A program made the translations under genes and the position numbers. Source: Mangrovicella endophytica (lineage in GTDB: Bacteria; Pseudomonadota; Alphaproteobacteria; Rhizobiales; Rhizobiaceae). From it: a DNA stretch of 64,000 nt. The stretch covers positions 186,001 to 250,000 of the forward strand of contig NZ_PKMZ01000005.1 in assembly GCF_002893625.1 (NCBI RefSeq), written 5' to 3'. The notes under the pieces were generated by a model, which searched no databases, was not told the origin of the DNA, and saw only the letters and a program-made list of their open reading frames with translations. Shown in pieces: positions 8,849 to 18,000 of this stretch; position 1 is the stretch's first letter, and the number at the start of each line of letters is the position of its first letter.

Positions 8849-9748
8849 TTACCTTGTGCGCGTTGCGGCGAAGCGGGCTGCCTGCGCCAGCAGGCTGCCG
8901 CGCTCGCCGAAGGGCTGCAGCAGCTCCTCGGCCTCGTCGACGAGATCGCCGAGCTTGTCGCGCGTCCAGCCATGGCCGTGCAGGGCGGGAAGAGTCTTCT
9001 TGCCCTTGCCGCGATCCTTGCCGGCGGCCTTGCCGAGCGTCGCGGCGTTCGCCGTCTCGTCGAGCAGGTCGTCGGCCAGCTGGAAGGCGAGACCGACGAC
9101 GTCGCCGAAGCGGCGCATATGCGCCCGCTCTTCGGTGGATACCGTGCCGAGAACGGCACCGGCCTCGCAGGCAAACGAGATCAGCGCGCCCGTCTTCATC
9201 GCCTGCATGCGGGCGATCTCCAGCTCGGACAGGCTCTCCGTTTCCGCCGCGAGGTCGAGGATCTGGCCGCCGACCATGCCGGGTGATCCGGCGCGCCGGG
9301 CGAGCAGCGCGACGAGGGCCACACGCTTGTCGGCGGTCGCCGTCTCGATCTCGGCCAGGAGCCCGAAGGCGAGCGTCAGCAGCGCGTCACCGGCCAGGAT
9401 CGCGGTTGCCTCGTCATAGGCCTTGTGGACCGTCGGCTGGCCGCGGCGCAGATCGTCGTCATCCATGGCCGGCAGGTCGTCATGGACCAGCGAGTAGGAA
9501 TGGACGCATTCGAGTGCCACGGCCGCCATCAGCGCGCCGGCGCGATCCCCACCGAACAGCTTGGCGCTCTCCAGCAGCAGGAAGGGCCGCAGCCGCTTGC
9601 CGCCGTTCAGGACGCCGTGGCGCATCGCACCGAGAAGCCGGTGCGGCGTGCCGCTGACGAGTTTGTGAGAACCCAGAATGTCGTCGAGGGCCATTTCTAC
9701 GGCCTTGGCCGTTTCGGCGAGCTTGGCCTCGAATGCCTGAACCTGCAT
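8849..9748 (-). CDS. ispA: Farnesyl diphosphate synthase (polyprenyl synthetase)
   Basis: This 299-aa all-alpha prenyltransferase condenses DMAPP or GPP with IPP, giving FPP for undecaprenyl phosphate, quinones and hopanoids. It contains GGKRLRPFLLLESAKL, the first Asp-rich motif in VHDDLPAMDDDDLRRG, and the second in FQLADDLLDE. Together with the short chain this is typical of IspA. The ATG at 9748 gives MQVQAFEAKLAETA, like homologues; the open frame extends further upstream, but those residues are proline- and arginine-rich and unlike the family. No exonuclease VII small subunit gene, a common neighbour of ispA, is visible here. Confidence 0.93.
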   Translation of the reverse strand: MQVQAFEAKLAETAKAVEMALDDILGSHKLVSGTPHRLLGAMRHGVLNGGKRLRPFLLLESAKLFGGDRAGALMAAVALECVHSYSLVHDDLPAMDDDDLRRGQPTVHKAYDEATAILAGDALLTLAFGLLAEIETATADKRVALVALLARRAGSPGMVGGQILDLAAETESLSELEIARMQAMKTGALISFACEAGAVLGTVSTEERAHMRRFGDVVGLAFQLADDLLDETANAATLGKAAGKDRGKGKKTLPALHGHGWTRDKLGDLVDEAEELLQPFGERGSLLAQAARFAATRTR

Positions 9749-9916
9749 GTGCCGTTTCCATCCCTGCCGGGCGCTGATGCCCGCTGACCACCATGCTCGC
9801 CGCAGGTGGTCCGTCCCGGCCCCGCGTCGCCATTGCGCTCCATCTTTAGCGCCGATAAGTAAAAGCTTGATCCTCCGTCCGCTCCGCCGGTGCTGCGAAA
9901 GCCTTCCCATTTCGAG

Positions 9917-10594
9917 ATGCTGCGACGATCCTTAAGCATTGCCGCCCTCGTCGTGGTCGCTCTCATTTCGCTCCCGATCGTCCTGGTGCTGGTCTACGCC
10001 ATCCCCGGCGTGCATCCCGTGTCCACGCTGATGCTGGCGGATCATTTCACCTTCCAGAAAGTGGAACGGGACTGGGTCGCGCTCGACGATATTTCGCCGG
10101 TGCTGATCCATTCCGTGATGATGTCCGAGGATGGGCAGTACTGCTTCCATGGCGGCATCGACTGGACGCAGATGCGGGCCGTCGTGGACGATGCCATGGA
10201 GGGCGAATCGACCAGGGGCGCTTCGACCATCCCGATGCAGACGGTGAAGAACCTCTTCCTCTGGTCTGGCCGCTCCTATCTGCGCAAGGCGCTGGAGGCG
10301 CCTCTGGCGCTCTATGCCGACTTCATCTGGACGAAACGCCGCCTGATGGAGATCTATCTCAACGTCGCCGAGTGGGGCGACGGCATTTATGGCGTCGAGG
10401 CGGCGAGCTGGCATTACTTCAATAAGCCGGCCTTTGCGCTGACGGCGCGGGAAGCCGCCTTGCTCGCCGTGACGCTGCCATCTCCGGCGACGCGCAATCC
10501 CGCCAAACCCTCGCGCGGTCTCAAGCGCCTGTCCGGCGTGATCGAAAAGCGCGCGCGGGGTTCGGGCGACTACGTCGGCTGCGTGAAGAGCTGA
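9917..10594 (+). CDS. mtgA: Monofunctional biosynthetic peptidoglycan transglycosylase
   Basis: The 225-aa protein polymerises lipid II into glycan strands without a transpeptidase domain. One N-terminal membrane anchor ([20 protein letters not shown]) leads into a GT51 domain. Visible GT51 motifs are [16 protein letters not shown] with the catalytic glutamate, [16 protein letters not shown], and [19 protein letters not shown]. The start is either ATG 9917, which gives [11 protein letters not shown], or an in-frame GTG at 9890; I prefer the ATG because a basic residue pair directly precedes the anchor. The gene is divergent from ispA. Confidence 0.93.
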   Translation: MLRRSLSIAALVVVALISLPIVLVLVYAIPGVHPVSTLMLADHFTFQKVERDWVALDDISPVLIHSVMMSEDGQYCFHGGIDWTQMRAVVDDAMEGESTRGASTIPMQTVKNLFLWSGRSYLRKALEAPLALYADFIWTKRRLMEIYLNVAEWGDGIYGVEAASWHYFNKPAFALTAREAALLAVTLPSPATRNPAKPSRGLKRLSGVIEKRARGSGDYVGCVKS

Positions 10595-10862
10595 GGCGAG
10601 GCAGGCGGCTGGCGCTGGCGCCCAAGCGTCGGGCGGTGCCGCCGAGTCATTTGTCGCGGCAGCCTTCCCATCGGCCTTCGCATTTGCTATGGGCTGCCGC
10701 GAATTCCCGTCACGACGAGGTCTGGACGCTTTCGGGCGACCACCGGTCTATGGACGCGAATGCAGCCGGACCTCCGCTTCGCCGCGGCCTCCAGGCTGCG
10801 GAACCCCATCATGCGCACATCCGGCCGCCGCCGGTTCGGGCGCGACCGAACGGAGCAGGACA

Positions 10863-11048
10863 ATGGCCGTACCTAAGCGAAAGACATCGCCCTCCAAGCG
10901 CGGCATGCGCCGCTCGGCCGACGCCCTCAAGGCGCCGACCTATATCGAGGACAAGAACTCGGGCGAGCTGCGCCGTCCGCACCATATCGACCTGAAGACC
11001 GGCATGTATCGCGGCAAGCAGGTCCTGGCGGTCAAGGACAACGGCTGA
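10863..11048 (+). CDS. rpmF: 50S ribosomal protein L32
   Basis: This 61-aa protein begins [20 protein letters not shown] and ends [16 protein letters not shown], the standard L32 pattern of alphaproteobacteria; like other alphaproteobacterial L32 it lacks the zinc-binding cysteines. GGAGCAGGACA upstream supplies the ribosome binding site for ATG 10863. A Rho-independent terminator follows 28 bp later. The 268 bp before it (10595-10862) holds no gene I can support. Confidence 0.97.
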   Translation: MAVPKRKTSPSKRGMRRSADALKAPTYIEDKNSGELRRPHHIDLKTGMYRGKQVLAVKDNG

Positions 11049-11076
11049 GGGCTCTTGCGCCTTTCGTCGAGCATTG

Positions 11077-11106
11077 GAAAAGCCGCGCGGTTCGCGCGGC
11101 TTTTTT
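11077..11106 (+). terminator. Rho-independent terminator of rpmF
   Basis: AAAAGCCGCGCG, a short loop, then CGCGCGGCTTTTTTATTT forms a stem of about 10 bp with a T6 tract, directly downstream of rpmF. Confidence 0.92.
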
Positions 11107-11155
11107 ATTTTGAGGGGACGAAGCGTTCTGGTTCGGCACCGCGCTTTCGATGGGC

Positions 11156-11476
11156 TCACCCCGTCGATGAGAGCTTCATCAGAACCAGCCCGGACAGGAT
11201 CAGCGCGGCGGCAAGCAGGCGCGCGGGCGTCGCCGCTTCGCCGAGAATGACGATGCCGACGACAAAGGCGCCGACGGCGCCGATGCCGGTCCAGATCGTA
11301 TAGGCCGTACCCAGCGGCAGCATCCGCATCGCCAGCGACAGGAGAGCGAAGCTGCCGATCATGGCGGCCGCCATGACCGTGGTCGGGACGGCGCGCGTGA
11401 AGCCGTCCGACTGCTTCATCGCATAGGACCAGACGATTTCGAGAATGCCAGCGGCAACGAGGTAGATCCAGGCCAT
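11156..11476 (-). CDS. SMR-family exporter, Gdx/SugE-like (guanidinium exporter)
   Basis: This 106-aa protein has four predicted membrane helices. MAWIYLVAAGILEIVWSYAM carries the essential membrane glutamate, and the sequence continues with LPLGTAYTIWTGIGAVGAFV, GIVILGEAATPARL and a final LILSGLVLMKLSS. The spacing, the sequence around the GTAY/WTGIGAVG motif and the downstream GES/GEA box match the SugE/Gdx branch (guanidinium/H+ antiport) better than the EmrE multidrug branch. The Shine-Dalgarno CGGAGG lies 6 nt before the ATG, and a hairpin resembling half of a guanidine-II riboswitch lies just upstream of it. The gene ends 49 bp from the rpmF terminator. Confidence 0.85.
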   Translation of the reverse strand: MAWIYLVAAGILEIVWSYAMKQSDGFTRAVPTTVMAAAMIGSFALLSLAMRMLPLGTAYTIWTGIGAVGAFVVGIVILGEAATPARLLAAALILSGLVLMKLSSTG

Positions 11477-11496
11477 CGAGCCCTCCGAGAGAAGGG

Positions 11497-11510
11497 CCGG
11501 GCCGTCCCGG
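11497..11510 (-). promoter_or_regulatory. ACGG-tetraloop hairpin upstream of the SMR gene; possible guanidine-II (mini-ykkC) element
   Basis: On the minus strand CCGGG-ACGG-CCCGG forms a 5-bp stem closed by an ACGG loop, 20 nt upstream of the start codon and just before the Shine-Dalgarno. The guanidine-II riboswitch consists of two such ACGR-loop hairpins before the ribosome binding site of sugE-type genes. I can see only one good hairpin. A weaker GAGG/CCTC stem with a CCACGT loop lies about 33 nt further upstream and does not fit the consensus. Confidence 0.35.
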
Positions 11511-11607
11511 ACTTCAGCTCCGCCGCGGCGGAGGGAGGACGTGGCCTCGCTCGGATGATCTGGGTCGGGTCAGGCGCTGCTTCAATCCCGCGGCGCTCTG
11601 CCGGACG

Positions 11608-12216
11608 CTATGGCGTCTTCTTGGCGTCCATGGCTTCGAGGCGCCGCTGCATGTCGGCGAGCTGCTGGCGCATGGCCGCGAGCTCATCCGGATCGGCCGT
11701 CCCGCTGGCCGAGGTTGGCGCCGCCCCTCCGTTCGCCTCGCCGGACTCGCGGGTAGCGGGCGTGGCGAGGAACGGATTGAACATCGCCATGGCCTGGCGG
11801 AACATCTCCGTGTTGCGCCGCACCTGCGCTTCCATCAGCTTCATCGGCGATTGCGCCATCGCGCCGTTCACCTCCTTGCGGAAGTTCTCCTGTTCGTTGG
11901 CGAAGGCGGACATGGAATGTTCGAGATAGCCGGGGATGACCATCTGCATCTGATCGCCATAGAAGCGGATCAGCTGCCGCAGGAAGGTGATTGGCATCAG
12001 GTTCTGGCCGCCCTTGTTCTCCTGCTCGAAGATGATCTGCGTCAGAACGGAGTGGGTGATATCCTCGCCGGTCTTGGCGTCCTGAACGACGAAGTCCTCG
12101 TTGCCCTTGACCATCGCGGCAAGGTTCTCGAGCGTCACGTAGGTGCTCGTGCCGGTATTGTAGAGACGCCGGTTGGCGTACTTCTTGATGACCGTCGTTT
12201 CCGCGTTCTTGGCCAT
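11608..12216 (-). CDS. phaR: Polyhydroxyalkanoate synthesis repressor
   Basis: This is a 202-aa regulator. The N-terminal DNA-binding domain (about 8-70) reads TVIKKYANRRLYNTGTSTYV then VTLENLAAMVKGNEDFVVQD, and the PHB_acc region follows with HSVLTQIIFEQENKGG and LMPITFLRQLIRFYG. These are the PhaR signatures. PhaR senses PHB granules and represses phasin and PHB genes. The C-terminus is low in complexity with a final coiled-coil stretch (DELAAMRQQLADMQRRLEAM). It is transcribed away from phaAB, with 294 bp between them, so it can control that pair directly. Confidence 0.95.
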   Translation of the reverse strand: MAKNAETTVIKKYANRRLYNTGTSTYVTLENLAAMVKGNEDFVVQDAKTGEDITHSVLTQIIFEQENKGGQNLMPITFLRQLIRFYGDQMQMVIPGYLEHSMSAFANEQENFRKEVNGAMAQSPMKLMEAQVRRNTEMFRQAMAMFNPFLATPATRESGEANGGAAPTSASGTADPDELAAMRQQLADMQRRLEAMDAKKTP

Positions 12217-12510
12217 GCCTCACCCTCAGGACCGTGCGCATTCGCAGGTGCGACCGCTCTTCTTGCCGAGGCCTCTGTGCACCGCAGTAATGATTGGCAC
12301 AAAAGCCCCGCCGGGCCAAATGTTTCGCTATGTTGAGGGTAACGCGGCCGCATACGACGGTCGTTGAGGGCGCCGTGCGGGCATCGCACCGCGGCATCGC
12401 GGCTCGCCACCGTCGCGTTTGACGCGATCAAAGGCCTCTGCAACAACATGGGTAAGACAGGTCCGCCGGTGCCGCATGAACGGCGCCGCCGCCTCGGAGG
12501 AGAACGCGGC

Positions 12511-13689
12511 ATGACCCCATCCATCGTCATCGCAGGCGCTGCACGCACGCCGGTCGGCTCGTTCAACGGGGCCTTTGCCGACGTTCCCGCCCACCAGCTC
12601 GGTGCTGCCGTGATCAAGGAATCGCTCGCGCGCGCCGGCGTTGAGGCCGCCGAGGTGGACGAGGTCATCATGGGCCAGATCCTGACGGCGGGCGAGGGGC
12701 AGAACCCGGCCCGTCAGGCGGCGATGCTGGCCGGTTGTCCGAAGGAGACGACCGCCTGGGGGCTGAACCAGCTCTGCGGCTCGGGCCTGCGCGCCGTCGC
12801 GCTCGGCATGCAGCAGATCGCCACGGGCGATGCCCGCGTGATCGTCGCGGGCGGCCAGGAGTCCATGTCGATGGCCCCGCATGCGGCGCATCTGCGCCAG
12901 GGGCAGAAGATGGGCGACCTGAAGATGGTCGACACCATGCTGAAGGACGGTCTGATCGACGCCTTCAACGGCTATCACATGGGCATTACGGCTGAGAACG
13001 TGTCGCGCCAGTGGCAGATCACCCGCGACCAGCAGGACGAATTCGCGGTGGCCTCGCAGACCAAGGCCGAGGCGGCCCAGAAGGATGGGCGGTTCAAGGA
13101 CGAGATCGTCGCCTTCACCGTCAAGGGCCGCAAGGGCGACACGGTTGTCGAGGCCGACGAGTACATCAAGCCCGGCACCACGCTGGAAAAGGTCCAGAAG
13201 CTGCGGCCCGCTTTCGATAAGGAAGGCACGGTCACGGCGGCGAACGCCTCCGGCATCAATGACGGCGCGGCGGCTGCGGTGCTGATGAGCGAGGAGGAGG
13301 CCAACCGCCGCGGCGTGACGCCCCTGGTGCGCATTGTGTCCTGGGCCACCGCCGGCGTCGATCCGGCGGTGATGGGCACCGGCCCGATTCCCGCCTCCCG
13401 CCGCGCGCTGGAAAAGGCGGGCTGGAGCATTGGTGATCTCGATCTCGTCGAAGCGAACGAAGCCTTTGCCGCCCAGGCCTGCGCGGTGAACAAGGATCTC
13501 GGCTGGGACCCGTCCATCGTCAACGTCAATGGCGGCGCCATCGCCATCGGGCATCCCGTCGGTGCATCCGGTGCCCGCATCCTGAACACGCTGATCTTTG
13601 AAATGCAGCGGCGCAGTGCCCGCAAGGGTCTGGCGACGCTCTGCATCGGTGGTGGCATGGGCATCGCCATGTGCCTCGAACGCCTGTAG
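12511..13689 (+). CDS. phaA: Acetyl-CoA C-acetyltransferase (beta-ketothiolase)
   Basis: This 392-aa biosynthetic thiolase condenses two acetyl-CoA to acetoacetyl-CoA, the first step of PHB synthesis. Key sites are [12 protein letters not shown] (nucleophilic Cys near residue 89), [18 protein letters not shown] (His near 348) and [10 protein letters not shown] (second Cys near 378). I set the start at ATG 12511, giving [16 protein letters not shown] with GGAGGAG as ribosome binding site; the open frame runs 49 codons further upstream but that part is not thiolase-like. phaB follows 61 bp later, and the repressor gene phaR is divergent. No PHB synthase (phaC) is in the window. Confidence 0.96.
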   Translation: MTPSIVIAGAARTPVGSFNGAFADVPAHQLGAAVIKESLARAGVEAAEVDEVIMGQILTAGEGQNPARQAAMLAGCPKETTAWGLNQLCGSGLRAVALGMQQIATGDARVIVAGGQESMSMAPHAAHLRQGQKMGDLKMVDTMLKDGLIDAFNGYHMGITAENVSRQWQITRDQQDEFAVASQTKAEAAQKDGRFKDEIVAFTVKGRKGDTVVEADEYIKPGTTLEKVQKLRPAFDKEGTVTAANASGINDGAAAAVLMSEEEANRRGVTPLVRIVSWATAGVDPAVMGTGPIPASRRALEKAGWSIGDLDLVEANEAFAAQACAVNKDLGWDPSIVNVNGGAIAIGHPVGASGARILNTLIFEMQRRSARKGLATLCIGGGMGIAMCLERL

Positions 13690-13750
13690 CGCAGACCGGC
13701 AAGAGGCGGCGAACAAGCCGCCCGCCGTATCAGAGTCGGGAGGAGCATCC

Positions 13751-14476
13751 ATGGGCAGGGTTGCGATCGTGACCGGCGGAACCCGGGGCATCGGCGGCGC
13801 CGTATCGAAAGCGCTCCAGGCGGCCGGCTACACCGTCGCCGCGAACTTCGCCGGCAACGCGGCAGCGGCCGAAGCCTTTCGAGACGAGACCGGTATCGCC
13901 ATCTATCGCTGGGACGTGTCGAGCTACGAGGCATGCCGGGACGGAATAGAGCGCGTGGCCGCCGATCTTGGCCCGGTCGACATTCTCGTCAACAATGCCG
14001 GCATCACCCGGGACGCGATGTTCCACAAGATGACGCCGGACGATTGGAGCGCCGTCATCGGCACCAATCTCAACGGCCTCTTCAACATGACGCACCCGCT
14101 CTGGCCCGGCATGCGCGAGCGCCGCTTTGGCCGCATCGTCAACATCTCCTCGATCAACGGCCAGAAGGGCCAGGCGGGCCAGGTGAACTACTCCGCCTCT
14201 AAGGCCGGCGACCTCGGCTTCACCCGGGCTCTGGCGCTGGAAGGCGCGCGCAGCGGCATCACGGTGAACGCCATCTGCCCCGGCTATGTCGCAACCGAGA
14301 TGGTGAGAGCCATCGACCCGCAGGTGCTGAAGGATCGCATCCTGCCGCAGATTCCGGCCGGCCGGCTGGGCGAGCCGGAGGAGATCGCGCGCTGCGTACT
14401 CTTCCTCGTGGCGGACGACGCGTCCTTCATCACCGGCGCAACCCTTACCGCCAATGGCGGCCAGTACATGCTCTGA
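13751..14476 (+). CDS. phaB: Acetoacetyl-CoA reductase
   Basis: This 241-aa short-chain dehydrogenase reduces acetoacetyl-CoA to (R)-3-hydroxybutyryl-CoA with NADPH. The nucleotide-binding TGGTRGIGGAVS lies at the N-terminus, followed by LVNNAGITRDAMFHKM, the catalytic Ser region VNISSINGQKGQAGQ, and YSASKAG with catalytic Tyr and Lys. The sequence ends GATLTANGGQYML. GGAGGAG stands just before ATG 13751. It is cotranscribed with phaA. Confidence 0.96.
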   Translation: MGRVAIVTGGTRGIGGAVSKALQAAGYTVAANFAGNAAAAEAFRDETGIAIYRWDVSSYEACRDGIERVAADLGPVDILVNNAGITRDAMFHKMTPDDWSAVIGTNLNGLFNMTHPLWPGMRERRFGRIVNISSINGQKGQAGQVNYSASKAGDLGFTRALALEGARSGITVNAICPGYVATEMVRAIDPQVLKDRILPQIPAGRLGEPEEIARCVLFLVADDASFITGATLTANGGQYML

Positions 14477-14560
14477 GGCACCGATCGTCCCAGACGCATC
14501 GATCCTCCTCAGCCGTTAACTGCTCTGCCGATCATCAACGACGATGCGGTTTGAGCGGAG

Positions 14561-14585
14561 GGAACCTTTCGGCACCGAACCGGTT
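14561..14585 (+). promoter_or_regulatory. Possible EcfG promoter for the PepSY protein
   Basis: GGAAC (14561-14565) is followed by 16 nt and GGTT (14582-14585). This differs from the EcfG consensus GGAAC-N16/17-CGTT by one base in the -10 element. It ends 52 bp before the start codon. The match is weaker than the two other sites reported here. Confidence 0.45.
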
Positions 14586-14637
14586 CTGGCGTCCAAGATG
14601 CGCCCGAGAATCGGAAACCGCAGAAAGGAATAACCCC

Positions 14638-14994
14638 ATGATCCGCAAGTCCCTGACGATCGCCATCCTGACAGTCGCGACGCTCGCCTCCGCCGCGCCG
14701 TCCATGGCGCAGTCGCTCGAGATCGGCCGCGACGGCGTCCGGCTGGTGGATCCGCGCGAGCGCGCCCGTGAGGAGCGTCGCGAAGAACGGCGCGAGGATC
14801 GCCGTGATCGCCGTGCGCTGCGCGAGCTGCGGGAGCGCGATGCCGTGCGCATCGCTCGCGGCGAAGGTGTGCGCGAGGTCGACGATGTCGTTCGCACGCG
14901 CAACACGTACCGCGTGCTTGGCGCCGACCGCCGTGGTCGCGACATCCGTGTCGATATCGACCGCTACACGGGCCGCGTTCTCGCCGTTCGCTGA
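14638..14994 (+). CDS. Small exported protein with C-terminal PepSY-like domain
   Basis: The 118-aa protein has a clear Sec signal (MIRKSLTIAILTVATLAS, cleavage likely after SMA). It then has a highly charged Arg/Glu helix (about 43-75, REERREERREDRRDRRALRE) and ends with NTYRVLGADRRGRDIRVDID plus a YTGRVLAV end, which has the shape of a PepSY repeat. The ATG at 14638 follows an AGAAAGGAA ribosome binding site. PepSY proteins are often periplasmic and bind peptides or inhibit proteases, but the role here is not known. A terminator follows, and a possible EcfG promoter suggests stress induction. Confidence 0.75.
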   Translation: MIRKSLTIAILTVATLASAAPSMAQSLEIGRDGVRLVDPRERAREERREERREDRRDRRALRELRERDAVRIARGEGVREVDDVVRTRNTYRVLGADRRGRDIRVDIDRYTGRVLAVR

Positions 14995-15017
14995 CGCTCG
15001 CATTCCAGACCGATCGG

Positions 15018-15044
15018 AAGGCCCGTCGCCCTGCGGCGGGCCTT
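15018..15044 (+). terminator. Hairpin after the PepSY gene
   Basis: AAGGCCCG and CGGGCCTT pair around an inner GC-rich loop, ending in TTTG, 23 bp after the stop codon. Confidence 0.7.
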
Positions 15045-15092
15045 TGCCGTTCTGCGACGCATTGACGCTCGCAACGACAGCGAAAGCTGTGC

Positions 15093-18000
15093 ATGAACGA
15101 AGCGGCTGGTGTTGTCGCCGCTTTGTCCCATCTATGTCGAGAGATGATGGACGTGCGCCACGACCTTTTGCCTGCCGCGCAGGCTGCCCGGCTCCCAGAT
15201 GGCCGTGGCGTCACAGCGGTGCTGGGTCCCACCAACACCGGCAAGACCTTCTTCGCCATCGAGCGGATGATCGCCCACTCGTCCGGCGTCATCGGGCTGC
15301 CGCTGCGTCTCCTGGCGCGCGAGGTCTATCAGAAGGTCTGCGACCGGGTCGGACCCGGCGCCGTCGCGCTGATCACCGGCGAGGAGAAGATCAAGCCGCC
15401 GAACGCGCGCTACTCCGTCTGTACCGTGGAAGCGATGCCCCGCGACCCGAACGTCGCCTTCGTGGCGATCGACGAGGTGCAACTCGCCGCCGATCTCGAG
15501 CGGGGCCACGTCTTCACCGACCGCATCCTCCATACGCGCGGACGTGACGAGACGCTCCTGCTCGGCGCCGGCACGATGCGCGGTGTCATCGAGCGGCTGC
15601 TGAAGGGCGTGACTGTGGTCACGCGGCCCCGCCTGTCGAACCTCATCTATGCCGGGTCGAACAAGATCACCCGATTGCCGCGCCGCTCGGCGATCGTCGC
15701 CTTCTCGGCCGACGAGGTCTATGCCATCGCCGAGGTGATCCGGCGCCAGCGGGGCGGGGCGGCGGTGGTGCTCGGTGCGCTGAGTCCGCGCACGCGCAAC
15801 GCGCAGGTCGAGCTCTATCAGTCGGGCGAGGTCGACTTTCTGGTCGCAACCGATGCGATCGGCATGGGCCTCAATCTCGATGTCGACCATGTCGCCTTCG
15901 CGCAGGACTGGAAGTTCGACGGGTTCCAGTACCGCCAGCTGACGCCGGCCGAATATGGCCAGATCGCCGGTCGCGCCGGACGGCATCTGCGCGACGGCAG
16001 CTTCGGCGTCACCGGAAAGGTCGACCCGCTGCCGCAGGAGCTGGTCGAGGCGCTGGAGGCGCATTCCTTCGCACCGGTGCGGGTGCTGCAGTGGCGCAGC
16101 CGCGACTTCGACTTCGCCTCCGTCGCCGCGCTGAAGCAGAGTCTGGAGCGCCTGCCGCCGGCCGACGAGCTGGCGCGCTGCCTGCCGGCCGTCGACCAAC
16201 GGGCCCTGGAGTTTCTGTCGCGCGACCCGGATGTCACCGCACGGGCGACTTCGCCAAAGCGTGTGGAGCTCCTGTGGGAGGCCTGCAAGCTCCCGGATTA
16301 CCGCCGCATCGCACCGGCGCAGCACGCGGAAATCATCGCGACCATCTATCACGACCTTGTCGACCGCGGCCACGTGGCCGAAGATTACATGGCCGCGCAG
16401 GTCAAGCGCGCCGACCGGATGGAAGGCGACATCGACACGCTGTCGCAGCGAATCGCCGAAATCCGTACCTGGACCTACATTTCGCACGCGCCGGGATGGC
16501 TTGCCGATCCGACACACTGGCAGGAAAAGACACGCGACATCGAAGACCGCCTTTCAGACGCTCTTCACGAACGGTTGACGAAACGCTTCGTAGATCGCAG
16601 GACAAGCGTCCTGATGAAGCGGCTGAGAGAGAACGCATATATGGAAGCTGAGATCGGCGGCGACGGCACGGTTCTCGTTGAAGGGCACCATGTGGGCGAG
16701 CTGCAGGGCTTCCGGTTCACGCCCGACACCAAAGCCGAGGGTCCGGACGCCAAGGCGGTTCGCGCGGCTGCGCAGAAGGCGCTCGCCGGCGAGTTCGAGA
16801 AGCGCGCCGAACGCTTCGCCAATGCGCCGAACGGCGACCTCGCGCTCGGCTCCGATGGCCTCCTGCGCTGGCTCGGCGCACCGGTCGCCGCGCTCGCGGG
16901 GACCGAGGATGCGCTGAAGCCGCGTGTCGTCCTCTTCGCCGACGAGCAACTCACCGGTCCGGCGCGCGACAAGGTCGCCGCGCGGGCCGACCGCTTCGTG
17001 ACCTACCAGGTCTCCACCATCTTGAAGCCGCTGGCCGACCTCAAGGCCGCCGAGACGCTGGAAGGCGCGGCGCGCGGTATCGCCTACCGTCTCTATGAGA
17101 ACTACGGACTGATCCACCGGCGCGAGATCGCCGAGGAGGTCCGCTCGCTGGATCAGGAAGCGCGCGCGGCGCTGCGCCGCTGCGGCGTGCGCTTTGGCGC
17201 CTACCACATCTTCGTTCCCGCGCTGGTGAAGCCGGCGCCCGCCAATCTCCTGACCGTCCTCTGGGGCATTCAGCATGACGGCCGCTACCGGCCCGGCTTC
17301 GGCGACGTCACGCAGCTCCTGGCGACCGGTCGCACCTCGGCCGTCGCCGATACGAGCTATGATCCGATCTTCTACCAGCTGGCGGGGTACCGTCTGCTCG
17401 GCCGGCGCGCCGTGCGCGTCGACATCCTGGAGCGGCTGGCGGACCTGATCCGTCCGGCCCTCGCCTGGAAGCCCGGCAGCGGCAAGCGGCCGGAGGGCGC
17501 ATTCGACGGGTCGCAGTTCGTCGTCACGCCAGCCATGATGTCGATCCTCGGCGCCACCGCCGACGACATGGACGAGATCCTGAAGGGTCTCGGCTACCGT
17601 GCCCAGCCGATCGAGGCCACGGCCTTCGAGGCGAAGATCGCCAGCCAGGACGAGGCTGCCCGCACTGCCGAGGCGGCCAAGGCTGCGGAGGCTGCCGCTG
17701 CTGCGACTTCGGCGAGCGAGAGCGGCAGTGACGCGGCGGCGGCTGCATCCGGTGAGGATGCCGCCACGACATCCGGTGAGGATGCTGCTGTCGCTCCCGG
17801 CGATGAACAGACCGCAGGCTTCGATGACGCGGCGGCTTCGCTGGAGCAGTCCGTCGAGCCGGCAGAGGCGTCAGAGCCGATTGCCGCTGCAGATGAGGCG
17901 CAGGCTCCCGAAGCCGATGCGGCTGCTACCGAGGTGGTGGCCGAGAGCGTCCCGGCGAACGAGCCGGCATCCGGCTCGGACGTGCCGGGTGAAGCTTCGG

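Noticed and set aside
12328-13791. 487-aa antisense frame across phaA
   Set aside because: Shadow of a confidently identified thiolase gene.
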